64,000 nt of DNA from Planotetraspora thailandica (GCF_016863335.1 NZ_BOOR01000031.1:62001-126000); one strand, 5' to 3'. Counted from the stretch's first letter, positions 8,824-17,154 are shown. Made by a program: numbers and translations. Notes: a model not told the origin generated them from the letters alone.

Positions 8824-10164
8824 GTGGATTCCAGGAACACATCTCGCCGCACATTCCTCGGCCTCACCATGGGCCTTCCCCTCGGGGCCGCGCTCGCGGC
8901 CTGCGGCACCTCGGGCCCGGCCAAGCCAGGTGGAGGCGCCAGCGGCGGTGGCGCCGGCGCCAGCTACTGGTACCTGTCGGTCCAGCCACAGGAGGGCGTG
9001 CGCACCAGGGCCGTCGAGCGGTTCAACAAGGCCAACCCCGGCGGCCAGATCACGGGAACCCCCTTCCAGAACGACGCGTACAAGACCAAGATCAAGACGG
9101 CGATCGGAGCCGGCCAGGCGCCCACGATCATCTGGGGCTGGGGCGGCGGCACGCTGCGCTCGTACGTGCAGGCCGGACAGGTCGAGGACCTCACCTCGTT
9201 CTTCGACCAGAACGCCGCGGTGAAGGACCGGCTGTTCCCCTCCTCGTTCGGCGCCGCGACGATCGACGGCAAGATCTACGCGATGCCGTGCGAGACCGTG
9301 CAGCCCATCGTGATGTTCTACAACAAGACGGCGTTCGAGAAGATCGGCGCCGAACCGCCCCAGTCGTGGGGCGACATCATGGACCTGGTCCCCAAGTTCA
9401 ACAAGGCCGGCATCGCGCCGTTCTCCCTCGGCGGCCAGTCCCGTTGGACGAACATGATGTGGCTGGAGTTCCTCCTCGACCGCATCGGCGGCACCGAGGT
9501 GTTCCAGGCGGTGTTCGACGGCGAGAAGAACGCCTGGTCCAACCCCGCCGTCCTCGACATGCTGACCAAGGTGCAGGAGCTCGTCAAAGCGAACGGGTTC
9601 ATCAAGGGCTTCTCCTCGATCACCGCCGACTCCAACGCCGACCAGGCCCTGCTGTACACCGGTAAGGCCGCGATGATGCTGCACGGCACCTGGACGTACG
9701 GCGGCATGTCTCAGGACGGCGGCGACTTCGTCCCGGGCGGCCACCTCGGCTACATCAACTTCCCGCCGGTCGACGGCGGCAAGGGCGACCCGAGCAACAC
9801 CGTCGGCAACCCCGGCCAGTACCTGTCGATCTCCTCCAAGGCGACGCCCGAGCAGAAGGAGATCGCCAAGAAGTTCTTCGCCCAAGGCGTGCTCACCGAC
9901 CAGGAAGCGAAGGAATGGGTCGACACGGGCGGCGTGCCGATCCTCAAGGGCGCCAACTCGGCGTGGGCCGGCTCCAAGGACGCCGAATTCCTGGACTTCG
10001 TCTACGGCATCGCGAGCAACGCCAAGGTCTTCGCCCAGTCCTGGGACCAGGCGCTCAGCCCGACGGCCGCCGAGGTGCTGCTGGACAACATCTCCAAGCT
10101 GTTCCAGCTGTCGGTCTCGCCGCAGCAGTGGGTGGACAACATGAACGCGGTCATCGGCCAGTGA
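8824..10164 (+). CDS. Sugar ABC transporter substrate-binding lipoprotein (Tat-type signal)
   Basis: 446 residues from a GTG preceded by GGAGAT. The N terminus contains a twin-arginine motif (SRRTFLGL), a hydrophobic stretch and the lipobox LAACG, so it should be folded, exported by Tat and lipid-anchored. A Gly/Ser/Ala-rich linker precedes a family 1 extracellular solute-binding domain (GQAPTIIWGWGGG, GKIYAMPCETVQPIVMFYNK, AMMLHGTWTYGG). Its stop overlaps the start of the first permease (GTGA). The neighbouring GH3 enzyme suggests cello- or other beta-oligosaccharides as ligand; this is an inference. Confidence 0.92.
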   Translation: MDSRNTSRRTFLGLTMGLPLGAALAACGTSGPAKPGGGASGGGAGASYWYLSVQPQEGVRTRAVERFNKANPGGQITGTPFQNDAYKTKIKTAIGAGQAPTIIWGWGGGTLRSYVQAGQVEDLTSFFDQNAAVKDRLFPSSFGAATIDGKIYAMPCETVQPIVMFYNKTAFEKIGAEPPQSWGDIMDLVPKFNKAGIAPFSLGGQSRWTNMMWLEFLLDRIGGTEVFQAVFDGEKNAWSNPAVLDMLTKVQELVKANGFIKGFSSITADSNADQALLYTGKAAMMLHGTWTYGGMSQDGGDFVPGGHLGYINFPPVDGGKGDPSNTVGNPGQYLSISSKATPEQKEIAKKFFAQGVLTDQEAKEWVDTGGVPILKGANSAWAGSKDAEFLDFVYGIASNAKVFAQSWDQALSPTAAEVLLDNISKLFQLSVSPQQWVDNMNAVIGQ

Positions 10165-11087
10165 TCACGCAGGCGACCTCCGCCCAGCGGAGGACGCCGC
10201 CGGCGGCCACGGGAGGGGCCCGCAACGGGTACCTCTCGTGGCTGGCCGTGCCGGCGTTGCTCATCTTCATCGGCTTCGGGGTGATCCCCCTCGTCGGGGT
10301 CCTTTTTCTCAGCTTCACCTCGTGGGACGGTCTCGGCGAGATCCACCTGTCGGGCCTCACGAGTTGGCAGTCCGTGCTCTCCGACCCCGGGCTGCCGCAC
10401 GCGCTGTGGATCACCTTCCTGGTGATGGCCGCGTCCTGGGGGTTCCAGACGCCGCTCAGCATCCTGATCGGCGTGTTCCTGGCCGGGCAACAGCGCTACC
10501 GCGCGGTGCTCGCGGTGGTGTTCTTCATCCCGCTGCTGCTCAGCCAGGCGGCCATCGCCATCGCGTACAAGGCGCTGCTCGATCCGAACTTCGGGCTCGG
10601 CGCGGGGCTGCACATCGACCTGCTCGTGCAGGACTGGCTCGGCAGGCCCGTCCTCGCCTTCAGCGTCGTGATCTTCGTGGTGTCGTGGCAGTTCATCCCG
10701 TTCCACTCGCTGATCTACCAGGGCGGCGTGCGGCAGATTCCACGCACCATGTACGAGGCCGCGGAGATGGACGGCGCGGGGCGGGTGCGCAAGTTCTTCA
10801 GCATCACGCTGCCGCAGCTCAAGTACACGATCATCACCTCCTCCACGCTCATGGTCGTCGGATCGCTCACCTTCTTCGATCTGATCTTCGTGCTGACCGC
10901 GGGCGGTCCCGGCGACGCCACCCGGGTGCTCGCCCTGGACATGTACAAGCGCGGGTTCCAGGCCAATCTCATGGGACCGGCGAGCGCGATCGCCGTCATC
11001 CTCGTGCTCGTGGGCCTCGCCCTGGCGCTGCTGCTGCGCCGGCTCGGCGGCCGTGACCCCCAGGCCAGCCAGATGGAAGGGGCGTGA
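10161..11087 (+). CDS. Sugar ABC transporter permease, MalF type
   Basis: 308 residues from the GTG at 10161, which overlaps the lipoprotein stop by 4 nt (GTGA), implying translational coupling. About six membrane segments are visible, beginning with YLSWLAVPALLIFIGFGVIPLVGVLFL. The cytoplasmic EAA loop that docks to the ATPase reads YEAAEMDGAGRVRKFFSITLP. Family: binding-protein-dependent transport inner-membrane component of carbohydrate importers (CUT1 class). Confidence 0.92.
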   Translation: MITQATSAQRRTPPAATGGARNGYLSWLAVPALLIFIGFGVIPLVGVLFLSFTSWDGLGEIHLSGLTSWQSVLSDPGLPHALWITFLVMAASWGFQTPLSILIGVFLAGQQRYRAVLAVVFFIPLLLSQAAIAIAYKALLDPNFGLGAGLHIDLLVQDWLGRPVLAFSVVIFVVSWQFIPFHSLIYQGGVRQIPRTMYEAAEMDGAGRVRKFFSITLPQLKYTIITSSTLMVVGSLTFFDLIFVLTAGGPGDATRVLALDMYKRGFQANLMGPASAIAVILVLVGLALALLLRRLGGRDPQASQMEGA

Positions 11088-11956
11088 CCATGGACGTGAC
11101 CCAGGCCGGAACGCACCGGCGCGTGAACGGCACGCGGGGGGAGCGGCCCAACTGGCTGGGCGGTCTCGTGAGCCTGCTGTGGCTGGCGGTCGTGATCATT
11201 CCGATCTACTGGATCGTGATCACCAGCTTCAAGGCGCAGAGCAGCTACTACGCGACAAACCCGCTGGCACCGCCCACCGAACCGACCCTGGCCAACTATC
11301 GAATGGTCATCGAGTCGGACTTCCCGCTCTACTTCCTCAACAGCCTCATCGTCACCATCGGCGCGGTCGTCCCGGCGGTCGCGTTCTCGTTCATGGCGGC
11401 TTACGCCGTCGTCCGGGGCGGCACCGGCCGCTTCCTGCGCGGGGTCAACTCGCTGTTCCTCATGGGGCTGGCCATTCCGCTGCAGGCGACCATCATCCCG
11501 GTCTACCTGATCATCATCAGGCTGCATCTCTACGACTCGCTGCTTGGGCTGATCCTGCCGTCGATCGCGTTCGCGATCCCGCTGTCCGTGCTGGTCCTGT
11601 CCAACTTCATCCGCGACGTGCCCAAGGAACTGTTCGAGTCGATGCGGCTGGACGGCGCGAGCGAGTGGATGACGCTCTGGCGTCTGGCGTTCCCGCTGAC
11701 CCGGCCGGCGGTGGTGACCGTGACGATCTACAACGCGCTCCAGATCTGGAACGGGTTCCTGCTGCCGCTCATCCTCACGCAGAGCCCGGACAAACGCACC
11801 CTGCCGCTCGCGCTGTGGAGCTTCCAGGGGCAGTACAGCGTGAACGTGCCGGCCGTGCTCGCCTCCGTCGTCCTCACCACGCTGCCCATCCTGATCCTCT
11901 ACGTGGTCGGCCGGCGTCAGCTGATCAGCGGCCTGACGGTGGGATTCAGCAAGTGA
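11084..11956 (+). CDS. Sugar ABC transporter permease, MalG type
   Basis: 290 residues from GTG at 11084, again overlapping the previous stop (GTGA); an ATG two codons later is equally possible. It has six predicted membrane spans and the EAA loop ESMRLDGASEWMTLWRLAFP. It pairs with the MalF-type subunit to form the channel. No ATPase follows; CUT1 importers in actinomycetes commonly borrow the shared ATPase MsiK, so that is the probable partner. Confidence 0.92.
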   Translation: MTMDVTQAGTHRRVNGTRGERPNWLGGLVSLLWLAVVIIPIYWIVITSFKAQSSYYATNPLAPPTEPTLANYRMVIESDFPLYFLNSLIVTIGAVVPAVAFSFMAAYAVVRGGTGRFLRGVNSLFLMGLAIPLQATIIPVYLIIIRLHLYDSLLGLILPSIAFAIPLSVLVLSNFIRDVPKELFESMRLDGASEWMTLWRLAFPLTRPAVVTVTIYNALQIWNGFLLPLILTQSPDKRTLPLALWSFQGQYSVNVPAVLASVVLTTLPILILYVVGRRQLISGLTVGFSK

Positions 11957-11963
11957 CCGTGCC

Positions 11964-11991
11964 ACCGGCCATCCGTACCCGGATGGCCGGT
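11964..11991 (+). terminator. Terminator of the sugar importer operon
   Basis: ACCGGCCATCCG (11964-11975) and CGGATGGCCGGT (11980-11991) form a perfect 12-bp stem with a 4-nt loop, starting 8 bp after the permease stop and followed by a G-rich run. Confidence 0.75.
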
Positions 11992-12063
11992 CGGGGGATC
12001 TGATCGGCGGCTTCTCCTCGGCCCCGAGCACGCCAAACACGACATAACTCGCATAATGGACAT

Positions 12064-13005
12064 ATGGACCGGGCTGGGGATCTCGGGGAATTCCTTCGCT
12101 CCCGCCGGGGCCGCCTCGCTCCCGAGGCGGACGACACGACAGCCGAGGGCCGCCGACGCGTGCCGGGACTGCGCCGCGAAGAGGTGGCCCGGCTGGCCGG
12201 CGTCAGCCTGGAGTACTACACCTGGCTGGAACAGGGCCGCAGCAAGAACGCCTCTCCTGCGATCCTCGACGCGATCGCCCGCGCGCTGCGACTCGACGAG
12301 GCCGAGCGCGACCACCTGTTCACTCTGGCAACTCCCGCGTTCCGTCCCGTCCGCGACCGCATGGGGTCCGCGCAGCCGGTGCCGCCGGGTGCCCGCGACC
12401 TGCTCGACGCGCTGGGGCCCTGCGGCGTCCCCGCGTGCGTAATCAGCCAGCGCATGGACGTCCTGAGCGCGACCCGGTCGTTCATGGCCCTCCAAACATG
12501 GGCGGACGGCAAGCCGGCGCGGGACCGCAACCTGGCGAGGTTCTGCTTCCTCGACCCCCGGTCCCGCGACCTTTATCTCGACTGGGACCACGCGGCCGCC
12601 AACATCACCGCCATGCTCCGTTTCGCCGCCGGACGCCACCCCGGCGACGTCGAGCTCGACGGGCTGATCCGGGAATTGCAGCAGTCCGACGACTTCAGGA
12701 GGGTCTGGGCCGCTCACCACGTGTTCGAGCACAGCTCGGGGACGAGGCGCTACCACCATCCGATCGCCGGCGACTTCGTTCTCAACCACCAGATTCTGCG
12801 GCTACCCACGGAGCCCGAGCAGTTCCTGCACCTGTTCACCGCCCCACAGGGATCGCCGTCCGCCGCCGCCCTGGCGATGCTCGCCACATGGGCCGGCCCC
12901 CAGGAATCGCCGGTGACGTCGCGACGATACGCGCGAACCGGCCGATTTAGGTGGCAGAAGAGCACCCACCCTCCCAAGTGGCGATTTATCCCCTTCTGGG
13001 TTTAA
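12064..13005 (+). CDS. XRE-family regulator with MmyB-like ligand domain
   Basis: 313 residues. The N terminus has the class-typical helix-turn-helix (VPGLRREEVARLAGVSLEYY, then TWLEQGRSKNAS and LDAIARALRLDEAERDHLF). The C-terminal half resembles the MmyB-like domain that binds lipid-like ligands (NLARFCFLDPRSRDLYLDW, LRFAAGRHPGD, VFEHSSGTRRYHHPIAGDF, LHLFTAPQGSPS). About 35 basic and aromatic residues past the usual end are unusual and could be a read-on extension. CATAAT (12052-12057) lies 6 bp before the ATG and no Shine-Dalgarno is present, so the mRNA is probably leaderless. Such regulators often control a neighbouring gene; the target here may be the exporter locus downstream. Confidence 0.88.
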   Translation: MDRAGDLGEFLRSRRGRLAPEADDTTAEGRRRVPGLRREEVARLAGVSLEYYTWLEQGRSKNASPAILDAIARALRLDEAERDHLFTLATPAFRPVRDRMGSAQPVPPGARDLLDALGPCGVPACVISQRMDVLSATRSFMALQTWADGKPARDRNLARFCFLDPRSRDLYLDWDHAAANITAMLRFAAGRHPGDVELDGLIRELQQSDDFRRVWAAHHVFEHSSGTRRYHHPIAGDFVLNHQILRLPTEPEQFLHLFTAPQGSPSAAALAMLATWAGPQESPVTSRRYARTGRFRWQKSTHPPKWRFIPFWV

Positions 13006-13051
13006 TGTCGAAATTGGGCATGTAAGAGAAATATGCCAAAGGGAGGGATCG

Positions 13052-13180
13052 ATGAATTTAAACAGGATCTTCCCAATGGGCCTCAGCCCGTCTGAAGCGG
13101 ACAGCTGGGGTTGTTGCAGGCGGCGTCGGAGACGTCGCTTCCGCCGGTGGCGCCGCTGGCGCAGGCGCTGGTGGTGGTGA
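13052..13180 (+). CDS. Candidate 42-residue Cys-, Arg- and Trp-rich micropeptide ORF
   Basis: GGGAGG (13042-13047) lies 4 bp before ATG 13052. The ORF encodes an N-terminal part MNLNRIFPMGLSPSEADSWG, then CC, then a run of Arg with interspersed Phe/Trp ending in three Trp. The layout (peptide ORF, hairpin, exporter) resembles a bacteriocin or RiPP precursor, and the first half has codon use unlike neighbouring genes. Against this, the Arg/Trp half is what a Thr/Ala/Ser-rich frame on the other strand would give when read out of register. I therefore treat it as a candidate only; the minus-strand alternative is listed separately. Confidence 0.35.
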   Translation: MNLNRIFPMGLSPSEADSWGCCRRRRRRRFRRWRRWRRRWWW

Positions 13181-13217
13181 ACACACCGGCACGACCGGAT
13201 AGGAGCCGGCGGGTCAC
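13083..13217 (-). CDS. Alternative 44-residue Cys/Thr/Ser-rich peptide ORF, antisense to 13052-13180
   Basis: A GTG at 13217 has GGGAG 7 nt upstream on the minus strand, and the frame continues to TGA at 13083. An ATG at 13298 would give 71 residues but lacks a ribosome site. The C-terminal half (TTTSACASGATGGSDVSDAA then CNNPSCPLQTG) has strongly GC-biased third positions and looks like a modified-peptide core with three Cys and many Ser/Thr. No lanthionine, cyclodehydratase or radical-SAM gene is visible nearby. Only one of the two opposed ORFs is likely to be real. Confidence 0.33.
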   Translation of the reverse strand: MTRRLLSGRAGVFTTTSACASGATGGSDVSDAACNNPSCPLQTG

Positions 13218-13228
13218 CCGTCGGCTCC
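13202..13228. terminator. Stable hairpin between the micro-ORF zone and the exporter
   Basis: GGAGCCGGCGGG (13202-13213) pairs with CCCGTCGGCTCC (13217-13228); the single G-T position is a G:U pair in plus-strand RNA. It sits 22 bp after the stop of the plus-strand micro-ORF and could act as a partial terminator or mRNA stabiliser ahead of the exporter. It overlaps the GTG of the minus-strand peptide. Confidence 0.45.
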
Positions 13229-13290
13229 CTTCCTTCGCACGTTCTCCGGAGGACGCTTCCGGCTCGTACGCCCTTCCGGTCGCACCCTTT

Positions 13291-15006
13291 GTGTCCATCC
13301 GTACGAGCTTTCAGCGGTTCTGGCCCTATACCCGCGGGCTGCGCTGGCTGCTGGTCGTGAGCGTTGCCACTGCGGTCGTGGCCGCGGCCTGCGAAGTCGC
13401 CGCGATCCGGCTGTTCGGGCTCATCACCGACGAGGTCCTCAGCAGGCAGGACCTCGGCGCGTTCTGGACGCCCGCCCTGGTCTGGCTCGGCCTCGCGGCC
13501 GTCGCCGCCGTGGCGTCGTTCGCGGGCTCCTACGGCGCGGCCGTCGTCGGGGAACGTTTCCTGCTGCGGCTGCGCGACAACGTGTTCGAGCACCTCCAGA
13601 CGCTGACCCCCGACTTCTTCGAGAACCGCCGGCTGGGCGACCTGATGGCCCGGCTGACCGACGACGTCGAGGCCATCGAGGAACTCGTGGGCTCCGGCCT
13701 GATCCGGCTGGTCACCGCGCTGATCAGCTCGGTCTTCTTCGCCGCCGCCGCCATCTACATCAGGTGGGACCTCGCGCTGGTGACGTTCGCGATGGTCCCT
13801 GCGTTCCTCGTGATGGCCAAGGTGTTCGCGGGGCGCTTCAGGCACGCGGCGGCGCGGGAGCGCTTCAGCAACGGCCTCATGAACAGCACCATCGAGGAGG
13901 CCCTGTCGAACCAGTCACTCGTGCAGTCCTACAACCGCCAGGACGCCGAGGCCCGGCGCCTGCATGAGGCCGGCCGTGGGTGGCTGTTCGCCAATCTCTC
14001 CCAGGCGCGCTTGTCCGCCCTGTACGGTCCGACCGCACAGGTGATCGAGACCTGCTGCCTGCTCGTGATCATCGGGGTCGGGGCGTGGGAGATCGCGGCG
14101 GGCCGGCTCACCATCGGCGGGCTGCTGGCATTCGCCGCCTACCTGGCCTACCTGTATCCGGCCGTCCAGCAGCTCGGGGAGGTCGCGCTCACCGTCTCGG
14201 AGGCCGCCGCGGGCTCCGACCGCATCATGGAGGTGCTCCAGGCCCGTCCCGCCGTCACCGACAGGCGCGACCTCCGCCCGGTCGCCCCCAGTTCCCGGGG
14301 CCACATCGAGTTCCTCGACGTCGGCTTCACCTATCCCACCAGGAATCGGCCGACGCTGAGCGGCCTGTCGTTCAGCGCCCTGCCCGGCGAGCTGATCGTG
14401 TGCACCGGCCCGAGCGGCGCGGGCAAGTCGACCGTCGCCAAGCTGCTGATGCGGTTCTACGACCCCACCGCGGGGCGCATCCTGCTCGACGGCACGGACA
14501 TCCGCGACCTGCCGCGTCACGTGCTACGCGACCGCATCACCCTTCTCCAGCAGGAGAACCTGCTCTTCTCGGGGACCGTGCGCGACAACATCGCCTACGG
14601 CCGGCCCGGAGCGCGCCAGGCCGAGATCGTGGAGGCAGCGGTCGCGGCCGGCGCGCACGACTTCATCCGGGCACTTCCGCTCGGCTACGACACGCCCATC
14701 GGTCAGCGGGGGCGGCTGCTGTCCGGCGGCCAGCGGCAGCGGATCGCCATCGCCCGCGCCCTCGTGCGGGACGCCCCCGTGCTGGTCCTGGACGAGCCGA
14801 TGACCGGGCTCGACGAGCCGACGGCGGCACGGATCATGGAACCGCTCCGCAGGCTGATGTCGGGACGCACCACCATCCTCATCACCCACGACCCCCGCCT
14901 CGTGCCTGAGGCGGTCCAGAAGGTGACGCTCGAAGCCCCCAAAGGCTCTGGACGAATCCGGCTCCGGATTTCCCGGCGTCATGCCAGGTCATTGCGCAGT
15001 GCATGA
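13291..15006 (+). CDS. ABC exporter, fused permease-ATPase
   Basis: 571 residues from the GTG at 13291. The frame is open further upstream, but that part crosses the hairpin and the micro-ORFs, and 571 residues is a normal half-transporter length. No good ribosome site precedes the GTG. Residues 1-310 form a six-helix ABC type-1 membrane domain (VAAACEVAAIRLFGLITDEVL, ENRRLGDLMARLTDDVEAIE). The nucleotide-binding domain has Walker A GPSGAGKST (~372), the Q-loop LLQQENLLFSG, signature LSGGQRQRIAIARAL (~477), Walker B VLVLDEP and switch His ITHD. The C terminus is a short basic tail instead of the usual exporter ending. It may export a peptide, lipid or drug; location next to peptide-like ORFs favours a peptide. 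Confidence 0.88.
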   Translation: MSIRTSFQRFWPYTRGLRWLLVVSVATAVVAAACEVAAIRLFGLITDEVLSRQDLGAFWTPALVWLGLAAVAAVASFAGSYGAAVVGERFLLRLRDNVFEHLQTLTPDFFENRRLGDLMARLTDDVEAIEELVGSGLIRLVTALISSVFFAAAAIYIRWDLALVTFAMVPAFLVMAKVFAGRFRHAAARERFSNGLMNSTIEEALSNQSLVQSYNRQDAEARRLHEAGRGWLFANLSQARLSALYGPTAQVIETCCLLVIIGVGAWEIAAGRLTIGGLLAFAAYLAYLYPAVQQLGEVALTVSEAAAGSDRIMEVLQARPAVTDRRDLRPVAPSSRGHIEFLDVGFTYPTRNRPTLSGLSFSALPGELIVCTGPSGAGKSTVAKLLMRFYDPTAGRILLDGTDIRDLPRHVLRDRITLLQQENLLFSGTVRDNIAYGRPGARQAEIVEAAVAAGAHDFIRALPLGYDTPIGQRGRLLSGGQRQRIAIARALVRDAPVLVLDEPMTGLDEPTAARIMEPLRRLMSGRTTILITHDPRLVPEAVQKVTLEAPKGSGRIRLRISRRHARSLRSA

Positions 15007-15037
15007 ACACATTCCGGAATTTCGCTTTAATTTCCCA

Positions 15038-15874
15038 TCACTTCGGAAATTTTGGATAGAAAGGATGCATTTCGAACACTTCATGCTCGATCACGGTGTA
15101 TGTCGACTCCGGAACCTCGATCCAGATGTCGGGCATATCGCGCAGAGGTTCGGACACGACGACCCGCGCGTCCTCGGCCAACTCCATGGTCTCGAACATT
15201 TCGGGGTGCAACTCCCGCAGACACTGGGTGGTGGTGCTGTGGAAGAGCGACCGTGAACGGCGCTCGGTGGAGTAGCGGAACGCCCACAGCCGCTCGCCGT
15301 CCGATGTCGCCACCGTCATCTGGACCGGATGCTCCACGCCGTACGCTCGCCCCGTCTTCTCCACGAGACCGACCATCCGCTCCACCGCTGTCGGCGGATC
15401 TTCGGACAACCCGAAGGTGAGCGCCAGGAAGAACATGACCTCCGAGTCCGTGGACCCCTCGATCGACGGATACAGCTCCGGGTGGACGGCCATCACGAGA
15501 TCGCGCTTGAGGCGGCTGAAATCGGCGATCGCGCCGTTGTGCACCCACAGCCACCTGCCGTATCGGAACGGGTGGCAGTTCGTCTGCTGCACGGGCGTGC
15601 CCGACGACGCCCGCACGTGCGCCATGAACAGCGGCGACCGCACATGGCGCGCGAGCTCGCGCAGGTTGCGGTCGCCCCAGGCAGGCTTGGTGTCCTTGAA
15701 CACCGCGGGTGCGAGCTCGCCGTCGCCGTAGTAGCCGACCCCGAATCCGTCGCCGTTGACCGTCTCCGCGCCGAGCGTGGCACGGAGGCTCTGGTCGATC
15801 AGCGAGTGCTCCGGCCCGTAGATCAGCTTCTCCAAATGGATCGGCGCGCCGGAATAGGCCAGCCAACGGCACAT
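15038..15874 (-). CDS. Class II glutamine amidotransferase (GATase_4/EgtC-like)
   Basis: 278 residues, beginning MCRWLAYSG: after Met removal the catalytic Cys becomes the N-terminal nucleophile of the Ntn fold. Other landmarks are NGDGFGVGYYG, FMAHVRASSG (Arg for glutamine binding), NCHPFRYGRWLWVHNGAI (oxyanion Asn-Gly) and GSTDSEVMFFLAL. The family includes EgtC of ergothioneine synthesis and stand-alone amidohydrolases. No egtA, B, D or E gene is adjacent, so the substrate is unknown. The gene is convergent with the exporter and divergent from the aldo/keto reductase. Confidence 0.85.
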   Translation of the reverse strand: MCRWLAYSGAPIHLEKLIYGPEHSLIDQSLRATLGAETVNGDGFGVGYYGDGELAPAVFKDTKPAWGDRNLRELARHVRSPLFMAHVRASSGTPVQQTNCHPFRYGRWLWVHNGAIADFSRLKRDLVMAVHPELYPSIEGSTDSEVMFFLALTFGLSEDPPTAVERMVGLVEKTGRAYGVEHPVQMTVATSDGERLWAFRYSTERRSRSLFHSTTTQCLRELHPEMFETMELAEDARVVVSEPLRDMPDIWIEVPESTYTVIEHEVFEMHPFYPKFPK

Positions 15875-15973
15875 ATGTGGTGTTTACCCCGGACAACACC
15901 CGCGGAACTGGACACCCTCACTGACACCCGCCTCCCTATCCTGATCAAGCAAGGCGTCGAGATGGGAGCACGT

Positions 15974-16951
15974 ATGGAACACGTTCGGTTGGGGACCTCG
16001 GGGCTGCAGGTTTCGAAGGTGGTGCTCGGATGCATGAGCTTCGGAGATCCGGAGCGGGGCTCCCACGCATGGTCGCTCGGCCTCGACGAGGCCAGGCCGT
16101 TCATTCGGCAGGCGATCGAGTCGGGCATCACCACCTTTGACACCGCCAACGTCTACTCGGCCGGGGCCAGTGAGGAGATCACCGGAAAGCTGCTGGGGGA
16201 ATTCGCCAGGCGCGACGAGGTGCTGATCGCCACGAAGGTCTATGGCCGGATGGGTCCGGGGCCGAACGGGAGCGGCCTTTCCCGCACCGCGATCCTCACT
16301 CAGGTCGAGGCGAGCCTGCGGCGCCTGAACACGGATTACATCGATCTTTACCAGATCCATCGCTATGACCCGAATGCGCCGATCGAGGAGACGATGGAGG
16401 CGCTCCACGACCTCGTCCGAGCGGGAAAGGTCCGCTACATCGGCGCCTCCTCGATGTGGACCTGGCAGTTCGCGCAGGCGCAGTACGTCGCGGATCTTCA
16501 TGGCTGGACCCGGTTCGTGTCGATGCAGAACCAGTACAACCTGATCATGCGAGAAGAAGAGCGGGAGATGCTCCCGTTCTGTCTCGACGAGAGTGTCGGC
16601 GTGCTGCCGTGGAGCCCGCTGGCGCGCGGGCGCCTCACCCGAGACTGGGACGCCACGACGAGGCGGAGCGAGAGCGATCAGTTCGGGAGCAGGCTCTACC
16701 GGCAGGCGGAGGAGTCCGACCGGAGGATCGCCGACGCGGTCGGCGCCATCGCAAAGGGGCGAGGAGTGCCTCGCGCCCAGGTCGCACTGGCCTGGCTGCA
16801 CCATCAGCCGGCGGTCACCGCGCCGATCGTCGGCGTGACGAAGATCGAGCATCTCGCCGATGCCGTCGCCTCGGTCGACCTGCGACTCGACGCCGAGGAA
16901 CTCGCGCGACTCGAGGAGAACTACGCGCCCCACGCCCCCGAGGGCTTCTGA
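15974..16951 (+). CDS. Aldo/keto reductase
   Basis: 325 residues from ATG 15974, chosen because GGGAG lies 5 nt upstream; an in-frame ATG 12 bp earlier and a long upstream open frame lack this. It has the (beta/alpha)8 AKR fold with tetrad residues visible: Asp and Tyr in FDTANVYSAG, Lys in IATKVYG and His in YQIHRYD. The cofactor region GVLPWSPLARGRLTRDW and VPRAQVALAWLHHQP is typical. It resembles YajO/YghZ-like NADPH reductases of small carbonyls; the physiological substrate is unknown. Confidence 0.9.
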   Translation: MEHVRLGTSGLQVSKVVLGCMSFGDPERGSHAWSLGLDEARPFIRQAIESGITTFDTANVYSAGASEEITGKLLGEFARRDEVLIATKVYGRMGPGPNGSGLSRTAILTQVEASLRRLNTDYIDLYQIHRYDPNAPIEETMEALHDLVRAGKVRYIGASSMWTWQFAQAQYVADLHGWTRFVSMQNQYNLIMREEEREMLPFCLDESVGVLPWSPLARGRLTRDWDATTRRSESDQFGSRLYRQAEESDRRIADAVGAIAKGRGVPRAQVALAWLHHQPAVTAPIVGVTKIEHLADAVASVDLRLDAEELARLEENYAPHAPEGF

Positions 16952-16974
16952 CGAGCCGAATCCCCGAAACGGAT

Positions 16975-17007
16975 GAGTGATGCTCCCGACCTGCGGGAGC
17001 ATCACTC
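16975..17007 (+). terminator. Terminator of the aldo/keto reductase gene
   Basis: A perfect 13-bp stem, GAGTGATGCTCCC (16975-16987) with GGGAGCATCACTC (16995-17007), has a 7-nt loop and lies 24 bp after the stop codon. Confidence 0.75.
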
Positions 17008-17014
17008 CCGTCCC

Positions 17015-17026
17015 TGGTATAGACCG
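17015..17026. promoter_or_regulatory. DasR-like box (dre) 1
   Basis: TGGTATAGACCG matches the dre core TGGTCTAGACCA at 10 of 12 positions. It is the first of three boxes in the 394-bp gap before the GH20 gene. DasR is the GntR-family repressor of chitin and GlcNAc use in streptomycetes and relatives. Confidence 0.65.
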
Positions 17027-17071
17027 GACATTCACCCCACGGCCGGGTGTTGTTGCGAATCTGATACATGG

Positions 17072-17083
17072 CGGTATAGACCA
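17072..17083. promoter_or_regulatory. DasR-like box (dre) 2
   Basis: CGGTATAGACCA matches the dre core at 10 of 12 positions; it starts 57 bp after box 1. The three boxes share the ten-base core GGTATAGACC. Confidence 0.68.
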
Positions 17084-17154
17084 AACTTTGCCTTCTGTTT
17101 ACCCTGGCTCAAGATCCAGACGTAAGGGATCTATCGACCGTCCTGGCCCAGACC

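Noticed and set aside
13111-13290. N-terminal extension of the ABC exporter reading frame
   Set aside because: It overlaps the micro-ORFs and the hairpin and lacks a ribosome site; the protein from 13291 already has full half-transporter length.
15038-15874. Assigning the amidotransferase to ergothioneine synthesis (egtC)
   Set aside because: No egtA, egtB, egtD or egtE gene is next to it; only the general family can be supported.
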